From Starkeya sp. ORNL1 (GTDB taxonomy: Bacteria > Pseudomonadota > Alphaproteobacteria > Rhizobiales > Xanthobacteraceae): 64,000 bases of DNA. The translations under genes were made by a program, and so were the position numbers. The stretch spans positions 1 through 64,000 of the forward strand of contig NZ_CP048834.1 in assembly GCF_012971745.1 (NCBI RefSeq), written 5' to 3'. The notes beneath the pieces are model-generated. The model ran no database searches. It saw nothing but the letters and a program-made list of their open reading frames with translations, and had not been told where the DNA came from. Shown here piece after piece: positions 55,035 through 63,730 of the stretch; the first letter of the stretch is position 1; each line of letters opens with the position of its first letter.

Positions 55035-56785
55035 GCCGCTCCTACCTTGGGACTTTCGATGTTTGCCTTGCCGAGACGACCGCCGCCGAGCTTCGTGGCC
55101 AGCCAGATCGCAGCGCCGATGATCACCATGTTGACGACGGCGAGGGCGGCGACCGGCTCGGTGTAGCCGCTCTCGAACAGATTATAGACCGCCACCGCCA
55201 GGGTGATGGTGTCGGAGCTGAACAGCAGGATCGAGGCGCTCAGCTCCTGGATGACCGGCACGAACACCAGCAGCCAGCCGGCAAACAGGCCGGGTCGCAT
55301 CAGCGGCAGGGTGATCTCGCGGGCCGTGGTGACCCAGGGCGCGCCAAGGATGCGGGCGCTCTCCTCCAGCGAGGAGTCGATCTGCCGGAGCGAGGTGCTG
55401 GCGGCGCGCACGCCGAGCGGCACGTAGCGGCCGACATAGGCCAGCAGCAGGATCGCCATTGTGCCGTAGAGCGGGATCGGCGTCGACAGCCAGAATTGCA
55501 GCAGCGCGACCGCCATGACGATGCCCGGGAGCCCCAACGGTACCAGCGCGATGTAGTCGAGGATGCGCCGGCCGGGGAATTTGGTGCGCAGGTCGATCCA
55601 GCTGACGATGGCGCCGATGAAGACGGTAACAGTCGCCGCCACGGTCGCGAGGATCAGGCTGTTGACGATCGCCTTGCGGGTGATGGCGTAGTCGATCAGC
55701 ACGTATTTGTAGTTGGCGAGCGTCAGTCCGCTCCAGAAATTCAGGCCCCAGGTCTTGGAGAACGACACCGCGATCAGCGTGGAGAAGGGCAGCAGCACGG
55801 AGATCAGGAACACCAGCACGCAGAAGGCGAGCAGGAACCAGCGGGCCGGGCCGAGATCGACGAGTTGCGGGCGCGAGCCCTTGCCGCCGAGCGTCACGAA
55901 CGAGCGGCGCGCCAGGAACTGGCGCTGCAGATAGAGTGCCGCCACCGTGATGAGAACGAACACCAGCGACAGCGCCGAGGCGACGCCGTTCTGCGGCGGA
56001 TAGTCGAACAGCGAATAGATGCGGGTCGGCAGGGTTGGGATGCGTGCGGGCAGGCCGATGATGGCCTGCGAGCCGAACAGCGCGATGGCATGCACGAAGG
56101 CGAGCAGCGTGCCGGCGACGATCGCCGGGGTCACCAGCGGCAAGGTGATGGTGAGCGCGGTGCGCAGGCGCCCGGAGCCGAGGATCTGCGCGGCCTCCTC
56201 ATAGGACGCGTCGACCGACTGCAGCGCGCTCGAAGCCAGCAGATAGACGAACGGGAAGGTGCCGAGCGTCGTCACTAGGACGAGGCCGGACATCGAGAAC
56301 ACGTTGAAGGTGAGGAAGGGCAGGTGCAGGACGTCCCGCATGAAGACGTTGATCAGGCCCGAGTTCGGGCTGAACATGTTCACATAGGCGATGGCGGTGA
56401 GGAAGGCCGGCGACAAATAGGAAATGATCGCCGTCATGTGGATGAAGCGCTTGCCGGGCACGTTGGTCCGGCTCACCGCCCAGGCGAACGGCACGCCGAT
56501 CAGGACGCTAAGGACGCCCACCCAGAAGCCGAGCTGCAGCGAGTTGAACAGGGCATTGTAATAGAGCGGCTCGGTGAGGACTTCATAGAAGTTGGCCAGC
56601 CCCACCCCGACATCGGAGATGAAGCTGCTCTTCAGCAGCGATGCCAGCGGCAGCACGATCAGGACGAGAAGCGCGACAACGCCGCTGCCGAGGATGAGAT
56701 ATTCCCAGCGCGGCGATGATCCGCGTGGCTTGGCGGGGCTGACCATCATTGCGCCAGCCGCCAATCTTTGTTCGCTCATAGACAC
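55031..56785 (-). CDS. ABC importer permease, two fused domains
   Basis: This 584-residue membrane protein contains two copies of the binding-protein-dependent permease domain in one chain, as in FbpB. Each copy has the EAA-type loop: SYEEAAQILGSG near 196 and SLEESARILGAPW near 485. About twelve membrane spans are predicted. The N-terminus is a short cytoplasmic tail. It is the first gene of the operon, and its start region faces the fumarylacetoacetate-hydrolase-family gene across 308 bp with several ACCAA/TTGGT elements. Confidence 0.92.
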   Translation of the reverse strand: MSMSEQRLAAGAMMVSPAKPRGSSPRWEYLILGSGVVALLVLIVLPLASLLKSSFISDVGVGLANFYEVLTEPLYYNALFNSLQLGFWVGVLSVLIGVPFAWAVSRTNVPGKRFIHMTAIISYLSPAFLTAIAYVNMFSPNSGLINVFMRDVLHLPFLTFNVFSMSGLVLVTTLGTFPFVYLLASSALQSVDASYEEAAQILGSGRLRTALTITLPLVTPAIVAGTLLAFVHAIALFGSQAIIGLPARIPTLPTRIYSLFDYPPQNGVASALSLVFVLITVAALYLQRQFLARRSFVTLGGKGSRPQLVDLGPARWFLLAFCVLVFLISVLLPFSTLIAVSFSKTWGLNFWSGLTLANYKYVLIDYAITRKAIVNSLILATVAATVTVFIGAIVSWIDLRTKFPGRRILDYIALVPLGLPGIVMAVALLQFWLSTPIPLYGTMAILLLAYVGRYVPLGVRAASTSLRQIDSSLEESARILGAPWVTTAREITLPLMRPGLFAGWLLVFVPVIQELSASILLFSSDTITLAVAVYNLFESGYTEPVAALAVVNMVIIGAAIWLATKLGGGRLGKANIESPKVGAA

Positions 56786-57093
56786 TCACCAAGCCAGGGC
56801 CGAGCCGGGCATGGCAGCGTGAAGCGGCCTGTGCGGCCGCCCATGCATCCCGACATCGGCGTTTCCTCAACGCATCTTTTTTTTGACGCTCCCATGGGCA
56901 TCCACCAATGTCAACCACTTATAATTTGGTTGAAATTGGTTATCCTGGGTGTGGTTTGGTTTCAACGCTTTACCTCACGAAAGGTCTAAAATAGGCCGTT
57001 CCAGCGCGTTGACGAGGCCCGTACCAAGTTCTAACCAATCACGATTGGTAGCGCATTGAGCGCGCCTCGCCGCTTTACTTCATTGCCAGGGAC
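56786..57093. promoter_or_regulatory. Divergent promoter region of importer and FAH-family genes
   Basis: This 308-bp gap is AT-richer than its surroundings and holds no gene. A TATAAT hexamer is at about 56923-56928. Several TTGGTT/AACCAA half-sites occur at 56910-56945 and 57020-57050. Confidence 0.5.
57034..57049. promoter_or_regulatory. Inverted-repeat operator, FadR/GntR-like
   Basis: ACCAATCACGATTGGT has two perfect 7-bp arms around AC and lies 45 bp before the FAH-family ATG. Similar half-sites stand near 56915-56940 (CAACCA-N9-TGGTTG). It may be the target of the FadR-type regulator encoded at 59132. Confidence 0.5.
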
Positions 57094-57792
57094 ATGGCCA
57101 AAATGACCGATTACGTGGTGGAAGCGCCTGCAATTCCGACCTTGCCCGTCAAGGGCTCGGACGCTCGATTTCCGGTGCGTCGGATCTATTGCGTCGGCCG
57201 CAACTATGCTGCCCACGCCGTGGAAATGGGCGGCGATCCGGACAAGGAGCCGCCGTTCTTCTTCATGAAGAACCCGAACAACATCCTCGACAGCGGCAAG
57301 ACGTTTCCCTATCCGCCGCGCACCTCGGACTTGCATTTCGAGATCGAGCTGGTGGTCGCGCTCGGCAAGGGCGGCAGCGACATTCCGGTCGACCAGGCGC
57401 TCGACTACATCTACGGCTATGCCGTCGGCATCGACATGACGCGCCGCGACCTGCAGAGCGAAGCCAAGGACATGCGTCGTCCCTGGGAGGTCTCCAAGGC
57501 GTTCGAACTGTCCGCGCCGTGCAGCGAGATCGTTCCCGCCGCGCAGATCGGCCATCCCACGGACGGCGCGATCTGGCTGGATGTCGACGGCGCCCGCCGG
57601 CAGACCGGCGATCTCAACCAGCTGATCTGGAAGGTGCCGGAGATCATCGCGCATCTCTCCGCGCTGTTCGAGCTCGCTCCGGGCGATCTCATCATGACCG
57701 GTACGCCGTCGGGTGTCGGCGCCGTCCAGAAGGGCGAGACCATGCATGGCCATGTCGCCGGGGTCGGCGACATCCAGACGCCCGTTGCCTGA
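57094..57792 (+). CDS. Fumarylacetoacetate hydrolase family protein (fumarylpyruvate hydrolase-like)
   Basis: This 232-residue enzyme belongs to the FAH family that cleaves C-C bonds in beta-diketone acids. Features are RIYCVGRNYAAHAVEMG at about 30-46, PFFFMKNPNNILD, DLHFEIELVVALGKGG with the metal-binding Glu pair, YAVGIDMTRRDLQ and MTGTPSGVGAVQKGE near the end. It most resembles fumarylpyruvate hydrolase of gentisate-type pathways, but no other gentisate gene is here. It heads the rightward operon FAH-LVIVD-FadR. Confidence 0.92.
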   Translation: MAKMTDYVVEAPAIPTLPVKGSDARFPVRRIYCVGRNYAAHAVEMGGDPDKEPPFFFMKNPNNILDSGKTFPYPPRTSDLHFEIELVVALGKGGSDIPVDQALDYIYGYAVGIDMTRRDLQSEAKDMRRPWEVSKAFELSAPCSEIVPAAQIGHPTDGAIWLDVDGARRQTGDLNQLIWKVPEIIAHLSALFELAPGDLIMTGTPSGVGAVQKGETMHGHVAGVGDIQTPVA

Positions 57793-57808
57793 GAAAGCAC
57801 GACGCCAC

Positions 57809-57834
57809 GGGGCCGCGGCGTTCGTCGCGGCCCC
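57809..57834 (+). other. GC-rich hairpin between FAH and LVIVD genes
   Basis: GGGGCCGCG and CGCGGCCCC form a 9-bp stem with an 8-base loop in the 63-bp gap. No T-run follows, so it may stabilise or attenuate the message rather than end it. Confidence 0.45.
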
Positions 57835-57855
57835 GAACGCAGCAGGGGAAACGCC

Positions 57856-59142
57856 ATGAACGCTTCAACAATAAACGGCCCGGTCGCCCGCAATGTCCGC
57901 CGCATCGGGCATCTCGACATTCCTGGCGGTGGCCAGGTGGTCGTCAAGGGCGGCTATGCCTATGTCGGCCACATGTCGCCGCCGGACGGCACCTCGATCA
58001 TCGACATTCGCGACCCGGCCAATCCGCGCGTCGTCGCGCAGATCGCGCCGATGGATCATTACTCGCACACCCACAAGGTGCGGGTGGCCGGGAACCTGAT
58101 GATCACCAATGTCGAGCGTCATCGCCGGCATTTCTACCGCAAGGGTGAGCAACTCGACGGCGCCACCGCCAAGCTGACGCAGACGCTCGGCCGCGCGCCG
58201 ACCGATGCCGAGGTCGCCGCGGCGATCGGCATTGCCGAGAAGGACCTCGCCGATCTGCGCCAGGGCCATGCCCGCGGCTATGAAGATGGCGGGTTCCGGG
58301 TGTGGAACATTGCAGATCCGGCCAATCCGAAGCTGATCTCCTATGTGAAGACCGGCGGCATCGGCGTGCACCGCTTCGACATGGACGAGAACTACGCCTA
58401 CATCTCCACCGAGATGGAGGGGTTCGTCGGCAATATCCTCGTCATCTACGACCTTGCCGATCCCTCCAATCCGCGCGAGGTCGCGCGCTGGTGGCTGCCG
58501 GGCCAGCATGTCGCCGGCGGCGAGAAGCCGACCTGGCCGGGCCAGCGCTATCGCCTGCACCATGCATTGCGCGTCGGCGACAAGATGTGGGCTGCTTGCT
58601 GGTATGCCGGCGCCTATGTGATCGACGTCTCCGACATCACCAGGCCGAAGACGCTCGGCAGCTATAATTACCATCCGCCGTTCCCCGAGCCGACGCACAC
58701 GCTGATGCCGCTGCCCGAACCGATCGGCGGCCGGCAGCTGGCGCTGATGATCGACGAGGAGCACGACCACGTGCCCGGCCAGCTCCACGGCTTCATGTGG
58801 ATCATGGACGCGAGCGACCCGGCGAACCTCAAGCCGATCTCGACCTTCGCGCTCAGCGAGTTCGCCTCGCCTTTCTCGCAGACCGGCGCGCGTTTCGGTG
58901 CCCACCAGTTCCAGGAGAAGCAGTTCGGCAGCCTGGTGTTCGCGACCTGGTTCGCCGGCGGGCTGCGCGTCATCGACCTCGCCGATCCGCAGGTGCCGGT
59001 GGAAGTGGGGCACTTCATTCCCGAGGCTCCGTCCGGGCAGATCGCCCCGCAGAGCAACGACGTCGACATCGACGAGCGTGGCCTGCTGTATCTGCTCGAC
59101 CGCAATGCCGGCTTCGACATCCTCGCGTTCGATGGCCAGTGA
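57856..59142 (+). CDS. LVIVD-repeat beta-propeller protein with sigma-region-3-like insert
   Basis: This 428-residue protein consists of LVIVD-type beta-propeller blades, each with a phrase like IIDIRDPANPRVV, VWNIADPANPKLI, IYDLADPSNPREVA or VIDLADPQVPVEVG. No signal peptide is seen. A blade is interrupted at residues 104-140 by LTQTLGRAPTDAEVAAAIGI and a following helix, which closely resembles sigma-70 region 3 in rpoD of this same window ([15 protein letters not shown]). Function is unknown; it lies in a catabolic operon with a FAH-family enzyme. The following regulator gene overlaps it by 11 bp. Confidence 0.85.
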   Translation: MNASTINGPVARNVRRIGHLDIPGGGQVVVKGGYAYVGHMSPPDGTSIIDIRDPANPRVVAQIAPMDHYSHTHKVRVAGNLMITNVERHRRHFYRKGEQLDGATAKLTQTLGRAPTDAEVAAAIGIAEKDLADLRQGHARGYEDGGFRVWNIADPANPKLISYVKTGGIGVHRFDMDENYAYISTEMEGFVGNILVIYDLADPSNPREVARWWLPGQHVAGGEKPTWPGQRYRLHHALRVGDKMWAACWYAGAYVIDVSDITRPKTLGSYNYHPPFPEPTHTLMPLPEPIGGRQLALMIDEEHDHVPGQLHGFMWIMDASDPANLKPISTFALSEFASPFSQTGARFGAHQFQEKQFGSLVFATWFAGGLRVIDLADPQVPVEVGHFIPEAPSGQIAPQSNDVDIDERGLLYLLDRNAGFDILAFDGQ

Positions 59143-59896
59143 GCGAGGGGTCGCACCGGCAACGGATCCGCACTTCCTGGCGGAGTGTGGATCCACCCAG
59201 GCGAGCGCTCCCGACGGGGACGTCGCAGGCCTTCATGCCGGCCTCACCCAATTGCGCGCCTTCATCGCACAGCGTGACGCGCAACTGGGAGCGCGACTGC
59301 CGCCGGAGCGCGAACTCTGCGACACGCTGGGCGTATCGCGGGCCGAGCTGCGCAAGGCGCTCGCCATATTGGAATCCGAGGGTCAGCTCTGGCGCCATGT
59401 CGGCAAGGGCACCTTCTTCGGCGAACGGCCGTCCGAGGAGGTCGATGATCTCGCCGGGCTGGCACAGCGCGCCAATCCGCACGAGGTGATGCGGGCCCGC
59501 ATGCTGTTCGAGCCGATGATCGCCAGTGAGGCCGCGATCAATGCCACGGCGGCCGATGTCGACGAGATGACGCTCTGTCTGTCGCGCTCGCGCGAGGCGC
59601 AGACCTGGCGGCAATACGAGACCTGGGACAATCGCCTCCATCGCGCGCTGGCGCGGGCGACGCAAAACACGTTGCTTATCGGCATGTTCGACACGCTGAA
59701 CGCGGTGCGGCGCGCGGTGGTGTGGGGGCGGCTGCGTGCCACGGGTCCGGTACCCGGCACGGAGCACCACAGCTTCGCCGAGCACGACCGGATCGTCGCG
59801 GCGGTGCAGGACCGCGACGCGGACGGTGCGAGCCGCGGGATGCGGCAGCATCTGCAATCGGTCAGCGCGAAACTGCGTGACATCGGAAAGGGTTAG
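59132..59896 (+). CDS. FadR/GntR-family transcriptional regulator
   Basis: This 254-residue protein has a GntR-type winged helix at about residues 35-95 (LGARLPPERELCDTLGVSRAELRKAL, then HVGKGTFFGERP) and a FadR-type all-helical ligand domain (about 110-245) with ARMLFEPMIASEAA and HSFAEHDRIVAAV, whose His residues usually hold a metal and organic acid. It starts at ATG 59132 inside the previous gene and overlaps it by 11 bp. It probably represses the catabolic operon, and its ligand is likely a pathway acid. Convergent with the ModA-like gene, whose stop overlaps by 4 bp. Confidence 0.9.
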   Translation: MASERGVAPATDPHFLAECGSTQASAPDGDVAGLHAGLTQLRAFIAQRDAQLGARLPPERELCDTLGVSRAELRKALAILESEGQLWRHVGKGTFFGERPSEEVDDLAGLAQRANPHEVMRARMLFEPMIASEAAINATAADVDEMTLCLSRSREAQTWRQYETWDNRLHRALARATQNTLLIGMFDTLNAVRRAVVWGRLRATGPVPGTEHHSFAEHDRIVAAVQDRDADGASRGMRQHLQSVSAKLRDIGKG

Positions 59897-60603
59897 ATCC
59901 GTTCCACGCCGCTCGCCGTGAAACAGGCATCGCTGTCGGGCGAGCCGATGAAGGCGATGAAGCGGTCAGCGGCCCGATGGGCCTGAGGCGCCGCGGACGA
60001 TGCCGCTTCATAATTCGTGTAGTTCTGGAGCTGTTCCGGCAGCAGGGCGGCGAGCCGCACCCCCAGCGCCTTGTGGACCTCGATCTCGGTGACGGCACCG
60101 AAGCCAATATGATCCGGCGGCGCATCGGCCATCCGCTCCATCACCGCGCGTCCGGTCGGCAGGCGGACCAACCGGTCCGCGACCCGCTCGAATATACCGA
60201 GCCGGCTCAGCATTTTCTCCAGATAGAGCCCGGTTGAAGCCTGATTGATGATGATCGCCGTGGCATCGAGGAGGGCGGCGGTGACGGCGGCTTCCGTCGA
60301 GATATCGGGGGCCTGCTGTCCGACGCGGCCGACCATTCCGATGCCGACCCGCGCCAGCGGGGTCTTTCTCCCTACTGCAAACCGCCCCGATCCCGACAGG
60401 CCGGCTAGCACGGCAGGCGGCGCCACGAGCACATCGCAAGGCTCGCCATCCTCAATGCGCCTGGTGATCGCGGGCGCGGTGTCGAAGGTGAGGCGGGAGC
60501 GGGTTCCGTCCCGGTCCAGGAAGGCGCGAGCCAGGTCGGCCAGCAGTGTCTTGACGGCGCCCGCGCTCAGTATGTCGATGGCCGGTTGGGCGGATGAGGT
60601 CAT
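59893..60603 (-). CDS. ModA-like binding-protein fold without signal peptide
   Basis: This 236-residue protein has the type 2 periplasmic-binding-protein fold of the ModA/molybdate group: IDILSAGAVKTLLADLARAF at the start, TGLYLEKMLSRLGIFERVADR in the middle and IGFGAVTEIEVHKALGVRLAALLPE later. It has no leader peptide, so it appears cytoplasmic and cannot serve a normal importer. Its ATG overlaps the GMC oxidoreductase stop by 4 bp. It may be a sensor or metabolite-binding protein of that operon. Confidence 0.8.
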   Translation of the reverse strand: MTSSAQPAIDILSAGAVKTLLADLARAFLDRDGTRSRLTFDTAPAITRRIEDGEPCDVLVAPPAVLAGLSGSGRFAVGRKTPLARVGIGMVGRVGQQAPDISTEAAVTAALLDATAIIINQASTGLYLEKMLSRLGIFERVADRLVRLPTGRAVMERMADAPPDHIGFGAVTEIEVHKALGVRLAALLPEQLQNYTNYEAASSAAPQAHRAADRFIAFIGSPDSDACFTASGVERI

Positions 60604-62231
60604 GAAAGCCCCGCGGTACGGCGCGCATCCTCCAGCATCATCTTCGCCGCCTTCTCGGCGATCATGATGGTCGGGGAGTTGGTGTTGCCGGAGGTGATGG
60701 TCGGCATCACCGAGGCATCCGCCACGCGCAGCCCCGAACAGCCGAACAGGCGCAGCCGCTCGTCGACCACGGCCAGCGGATCGGAGGGCAGGCCCATCTT
60801 CGCGGTGCCGACGGGATGGAAGATGGTGGTGCCGATGTCGCCGGCGGCCCTGGCGAGCGATGTCTCGTCATCGCCGACCGCCGCACCCGGCAGCATCTCC
60901 TCCGGCCGATAAGGCGCGAGCGCCGGGCGGGAGACGATGCGACGGGCGACGCGGATGCTGTCGGCGGCGACGCGGCGATCCTCCTCGGTCGCGAGATAGT
61001 TCGGGCTGATGCGGGGAGGGGCAGTGGCATCCACCGAGCCGAGCGTCACTGTGCCCCGGCTGGTCGGGCGCAGATTGCACACGCTCATGGTGAAGGCTGG
61101 GAAGGCGTGCAGCGGCTCGCCGAATTTCGGCAGCGAGAGCGGCTGCACATGGAATTCGAGATCGGCCCGCTCCAACTCCGGGCGGGAGCGGGTGAAGATA
61201 CCTAGCTGCGAGGGCGCCATGGTCAGCGGCCCGCGCTGGAGCAGCGCGAATTCCAGCCCCATCAGCGCCCGGCGCGGCAGCGAATGATAGCGCTCATTGA
61301 GCGTCGGCAGACCGCTGATCTTGTAGATCAGCCGCAGCTGCAGATGGTCCTGCAGATTGGCGCCGACCCCCGCGCGATCATTGACCACGGCAATGCCGTG
61401 CTCCGCCAGTTCCGCGCTAGGCCCGATGCCGGAGAGCTTCAGGATCTGCGGCGTGCCGATGGCGCCGGCGGCCAGCACCACCTCGCCGCGCGCCCGCGCG
61501 ATCCTGGCGACGCCATTCTGGCGATAGGCGACGCCGACAGCGCGGCCGTTCTCGACCAGTACGCGCTCGGTCAGGCAACCGGTCTCGAGCCGCAGGTTTG
61601 GCCGGCCGAGCACCGGCTTGAGGAAGCCCCGCGCCGCGCTCCAGCGGAAGCCGCGCTTCTGGTTCACCTGGAAATAGGAAGAGCCGGTGTTGTCGCCTGT
61701 GTTGAAGTCGGGGATCGGGGCGATGCCGTCCTCCTGCGCGGCGCGGCGCACGGTGTCGAGGAGCTTCCAGGTCAGACGCGGGAATTCCACCCGCCATTCG
61801 CCGCGCGAGCCGTGGAATTCGCCGGTACCGAGATAATGGTCTTCATGGCCCTTGAACACCGGGAGCACGTCGTCCCAGCCCCAGCCATTCAGGCCGAGCT
61901 GGCGCCAATGGTCGTAATCGGCGGCTTGGCCGCGCATATAGATCATGGCGTTGATGGCCGAGGAGCCGCCAATCGCCTTGCCGCGCGGATAGTTCAATGC
62001 GCGCCCGTTCAGGCCGGCTTCGGGTTCAGTCCTGAAGCACCAGTCGGCGCGGGGATTGCCGATGGCGAACAGATAGCCGACCGGGATGTGGAACCAGATC
62101 CAGTTGTCGCGCCCGCCCGCTTCCAGCACCAGCACGCGGTTCTTCGGATCGGCGGAAAGGCGATTGGCCAATACGCAACCGGCCGAGCCGGCGCCGACGA
62201 CGATGTAATCGTAGATTTCGCTGTCCGGCAT
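60600..62231 (-). CDS. GMC oxidoreductase (choline/alcohol dehydrogenase-like)
   Basis: This 543-residue FAD enzyme oxidises an alcohol. The FAD-binding motif DYIVVGAGSAGCVLANRLS is at 6-24, the first GMC signature GGSSAINAMIYMRGQAADYD near 84-103 and the second GAIGTPQILKLSGIGP near 255-270. The C-terminal HPVGTAKMG and NTNSPTIMIAEKAA motifs carry the catalytic His/Asn. The family includes choline and polyethylene-glycol dehydrogenases; the substrate is not clear. It lies 4 bp after malonyl-CoA decarboxylase. Confidence 0.93.
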   Translation of the reverse strand: MPDSEIYDYIVVGAGSAGCVLANRLSADPKNRVLVLEAGGRDNWIWFHIPVGYLFAIGNPRADWCFRTEPEAGLNGRALNYPRGKAIGGSSAINAMIYMRGQAADYDHWRQLGLNGWGWDDVLPVFKGHEDHYLGTGEFHGSRGEWRVEFPRLTWKLLDTVRRAAQEDGIAPIPDFNTGDNTGSSYFQVNQKRGFRWSAARGFLKPVLGRPNLRLETGCLTERVLVENGRAVGVAYRQNGVARIARARGEVVLAAGAIGTPQILKLSGIGPSAELAEHGIAVVNDRAGVGANLQDHLQLRLIYKISGLPTLNERYHSLPRRALMGLEFALLQRGPLTMAPSQLGIFTRSRPELERADLEFHVQPLSLPKFGEPLHAFPAFTMSVCNLRPTSRGTVTLGSVDATAPPRISPNYLATEEDRRVAADSIRVARRIVSRPALAPYRPEEMLPGAAVGDDETSLARAAGDIGTTIFHPVGTAKMGLPSDPLAVVDERLRLFGCSGLRVADASVMPTITSGNTNSPTIMIAEKAAKMMLEDARRTAGLS

Positions 62232-62235
62232 GATT

Positions 62236-63618
62236 TCAGTTCGACGCGGCCACGGTCAGCGCCTTTTGCTGGGTCTCGGGGCGCAACAGCTTCTTCACCG
62301 CCGGGCTCGCCACCACCTCGGCCTTGTCGAAGAAGGCCTCGTGGTTCTCCTCGATGTCCTCGGGGATATAGCGGTAATTCACCATCAGTCCGGCCGCCTG
62401 CCTGATGCCCTTGGCGCTCATGTCGCCGAACAGGTTGATGCGCTCCAGCCGCGCGCCATTGCCGAGATGGAAGCGCGCCACCGGATCGAGCGGCTTGCCC
62501 TTGGCCGAGCGGGCGATGAGGAAGTAATGCGCCGCCAACGCGCCGAGCACCGGCCGCAGCGCCTTCTTGCGTGCCTCGTCCTCGGCAAGGCCGGGCGCGT
62601 CGAGCCCCTCCAGCGCCGTGCGGTCGGCGTTGGTGAGCGCGATCGAGGCCTCGTTGCGCCGCTCGCCGTCGAGCCAGGCGCGGAAACCGGGCACCGGAGA
62701 GAGCGTCACGAAAGTGGTGAGCTTGGGGAATTCGCGGGAGATCTCCTCGACCACCTGCTTGATCAGGAAATTGCCGAAGGTGACGCCGCCGAGCCCTTTC
62801 TGGCAGTTCGATATGGAATAGAACACCGCAGTCTTGGCATTGGCCGGGTCCAGCGCCTCGCGCTTCTCGATGAGGATCGGAGCGATGGCGTCGGGAATGT
62901 CGCGGGTCAGCGCCACCTCGACGAAGATCAGCGGCTCGTCGACGAGGGCGGGGTGGAAGAACGCGTAGCAGCGCCGGTCCGGACTATCGACGCGGGCGCG
63001 CAGGTCGTTCCAGTCACGGATTTCGTGCACCGCCTCATAGCGGATGATCTTCTCGAGGACATTCGCAGGGGTGGACCAGTCGATCCGGCGCAGCACGAGG
63101 AACCCCCGATTGAACCAGGACGTGAACAGATGGGTGAAATCGCGGTCGAGGTTGCCGAGGTCCGGCCGCCGCGTCATCACGTCGAGTAGGCTGGCGCGCA
63201 TGGCGACCAGCGTCGCGGTGGCGGAGGGTGCGAGGTTCAGCCGCCGGATCAGCTCCTGCCGGCGCGGCTCGCTGGCGGCGTGGAGTTCGGCGAGGCTACG
63301 CTCGGAGGAGGTGGCGGCATAGGCGGCGATCGCCTTGTCGAGCCGCGCCTTGTCAGGACCGAAGGTCTCGGCCAGCGCCTCGAAGAAGGCGACGCGCTCG
63401 CCGGTCTTCAAAGCGCGGTAGAGGATCAGGATCTCGCGGGCGAGTGCGACGCCCGAGGCCTCACCGCGGCCGGAGAGCAATTGCTCGCAGAGTTCGACGA
63501 TGTTGGCGGCGCGGATCGCTCCGGCAGGGCGGCGCTCGCGCCCCTCCAGCAAGGCGCGGCCGCGCTCGGCTATGGTGCCGAGCAGGTCGCCGAAGAAGCT
63601 GGTGTCGCCGTTCGCCAT
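62236..63618 (-). CDS. Malonyl-CoA decarboxylase
   Basis: This 460-residue enzyme converts malonyl-CoA to acetyl-CoA and CO2. Length and pattern match the MCD family: an N-terminal helical domain to about residue 160, then a GNAT-like catalytic domain with FTSWFNRGFLVLRRIDWSTPA, FHPALVDEPLIFVEVAL, FYSISNCQKGLGGVTFGNFLIKQVV and TTFVTLSPVPGFRAWL. It is the first gene of an operon with a GMC oxidoreductase and a ModA-like protein, an unusual partnership suggesting a malonate-yielding catabolic route. Confidence 0.95.
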   Translation of the reverse strand: MANGDTSFFGDLLGTIAERGRALLEGRERRPAGAIRAANIVELCEQLLSGRGEASGVALAREILILYRALKTGERVAFFEALAETFGPDKARLDKAIAAYAATSSERSLAELHAASEPRRQELIRRLNLAPSATATLVAMRASLLDVMTRRPDLGNLDRDFTHLFTSWFNRGFLVLRRIDWSTPANVLEKIIRYEAVHEIRDWNDLRARVDSPDRRCYAFFHPALVDEPLIFVEVALTRDIPDAIAPILIEKREALDPANAKTAVFYSISNCQKGLGGVTFGNFLIKQVVEEISREFPKLTTFVTLSPVPGFRAWLDGERRNEASIALTNADRTALEGLDAPGLAEDEARKKALRPVLGALAAHYFLIARSAKGKPLDPVARFHLGNGARLERINLFGDMSAKGIRQAAGLMVNYRYIPEDIEENHEAFFDKAEVVASPAVKKLLRPETQQKALTVAASN

Positions 63619-63730
63619 GCCTCGTCCAACCCTCAGCCTCTTGCCCCGAATATGCAGTCCGTCCCTATGGGAAGGCGCAAATCACCGCGGTGACAAGACG
63701 TACCTTGGTTGGCCGGCTGCGGGGAAGGCC

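Noticed and set aside
55016..56278. Rightward open frame of 420 codons opposite the permease gene
   Set aside because: Very Arg/Gln/Gly-rich, no domain; the permease frame on the other strand is convincing.
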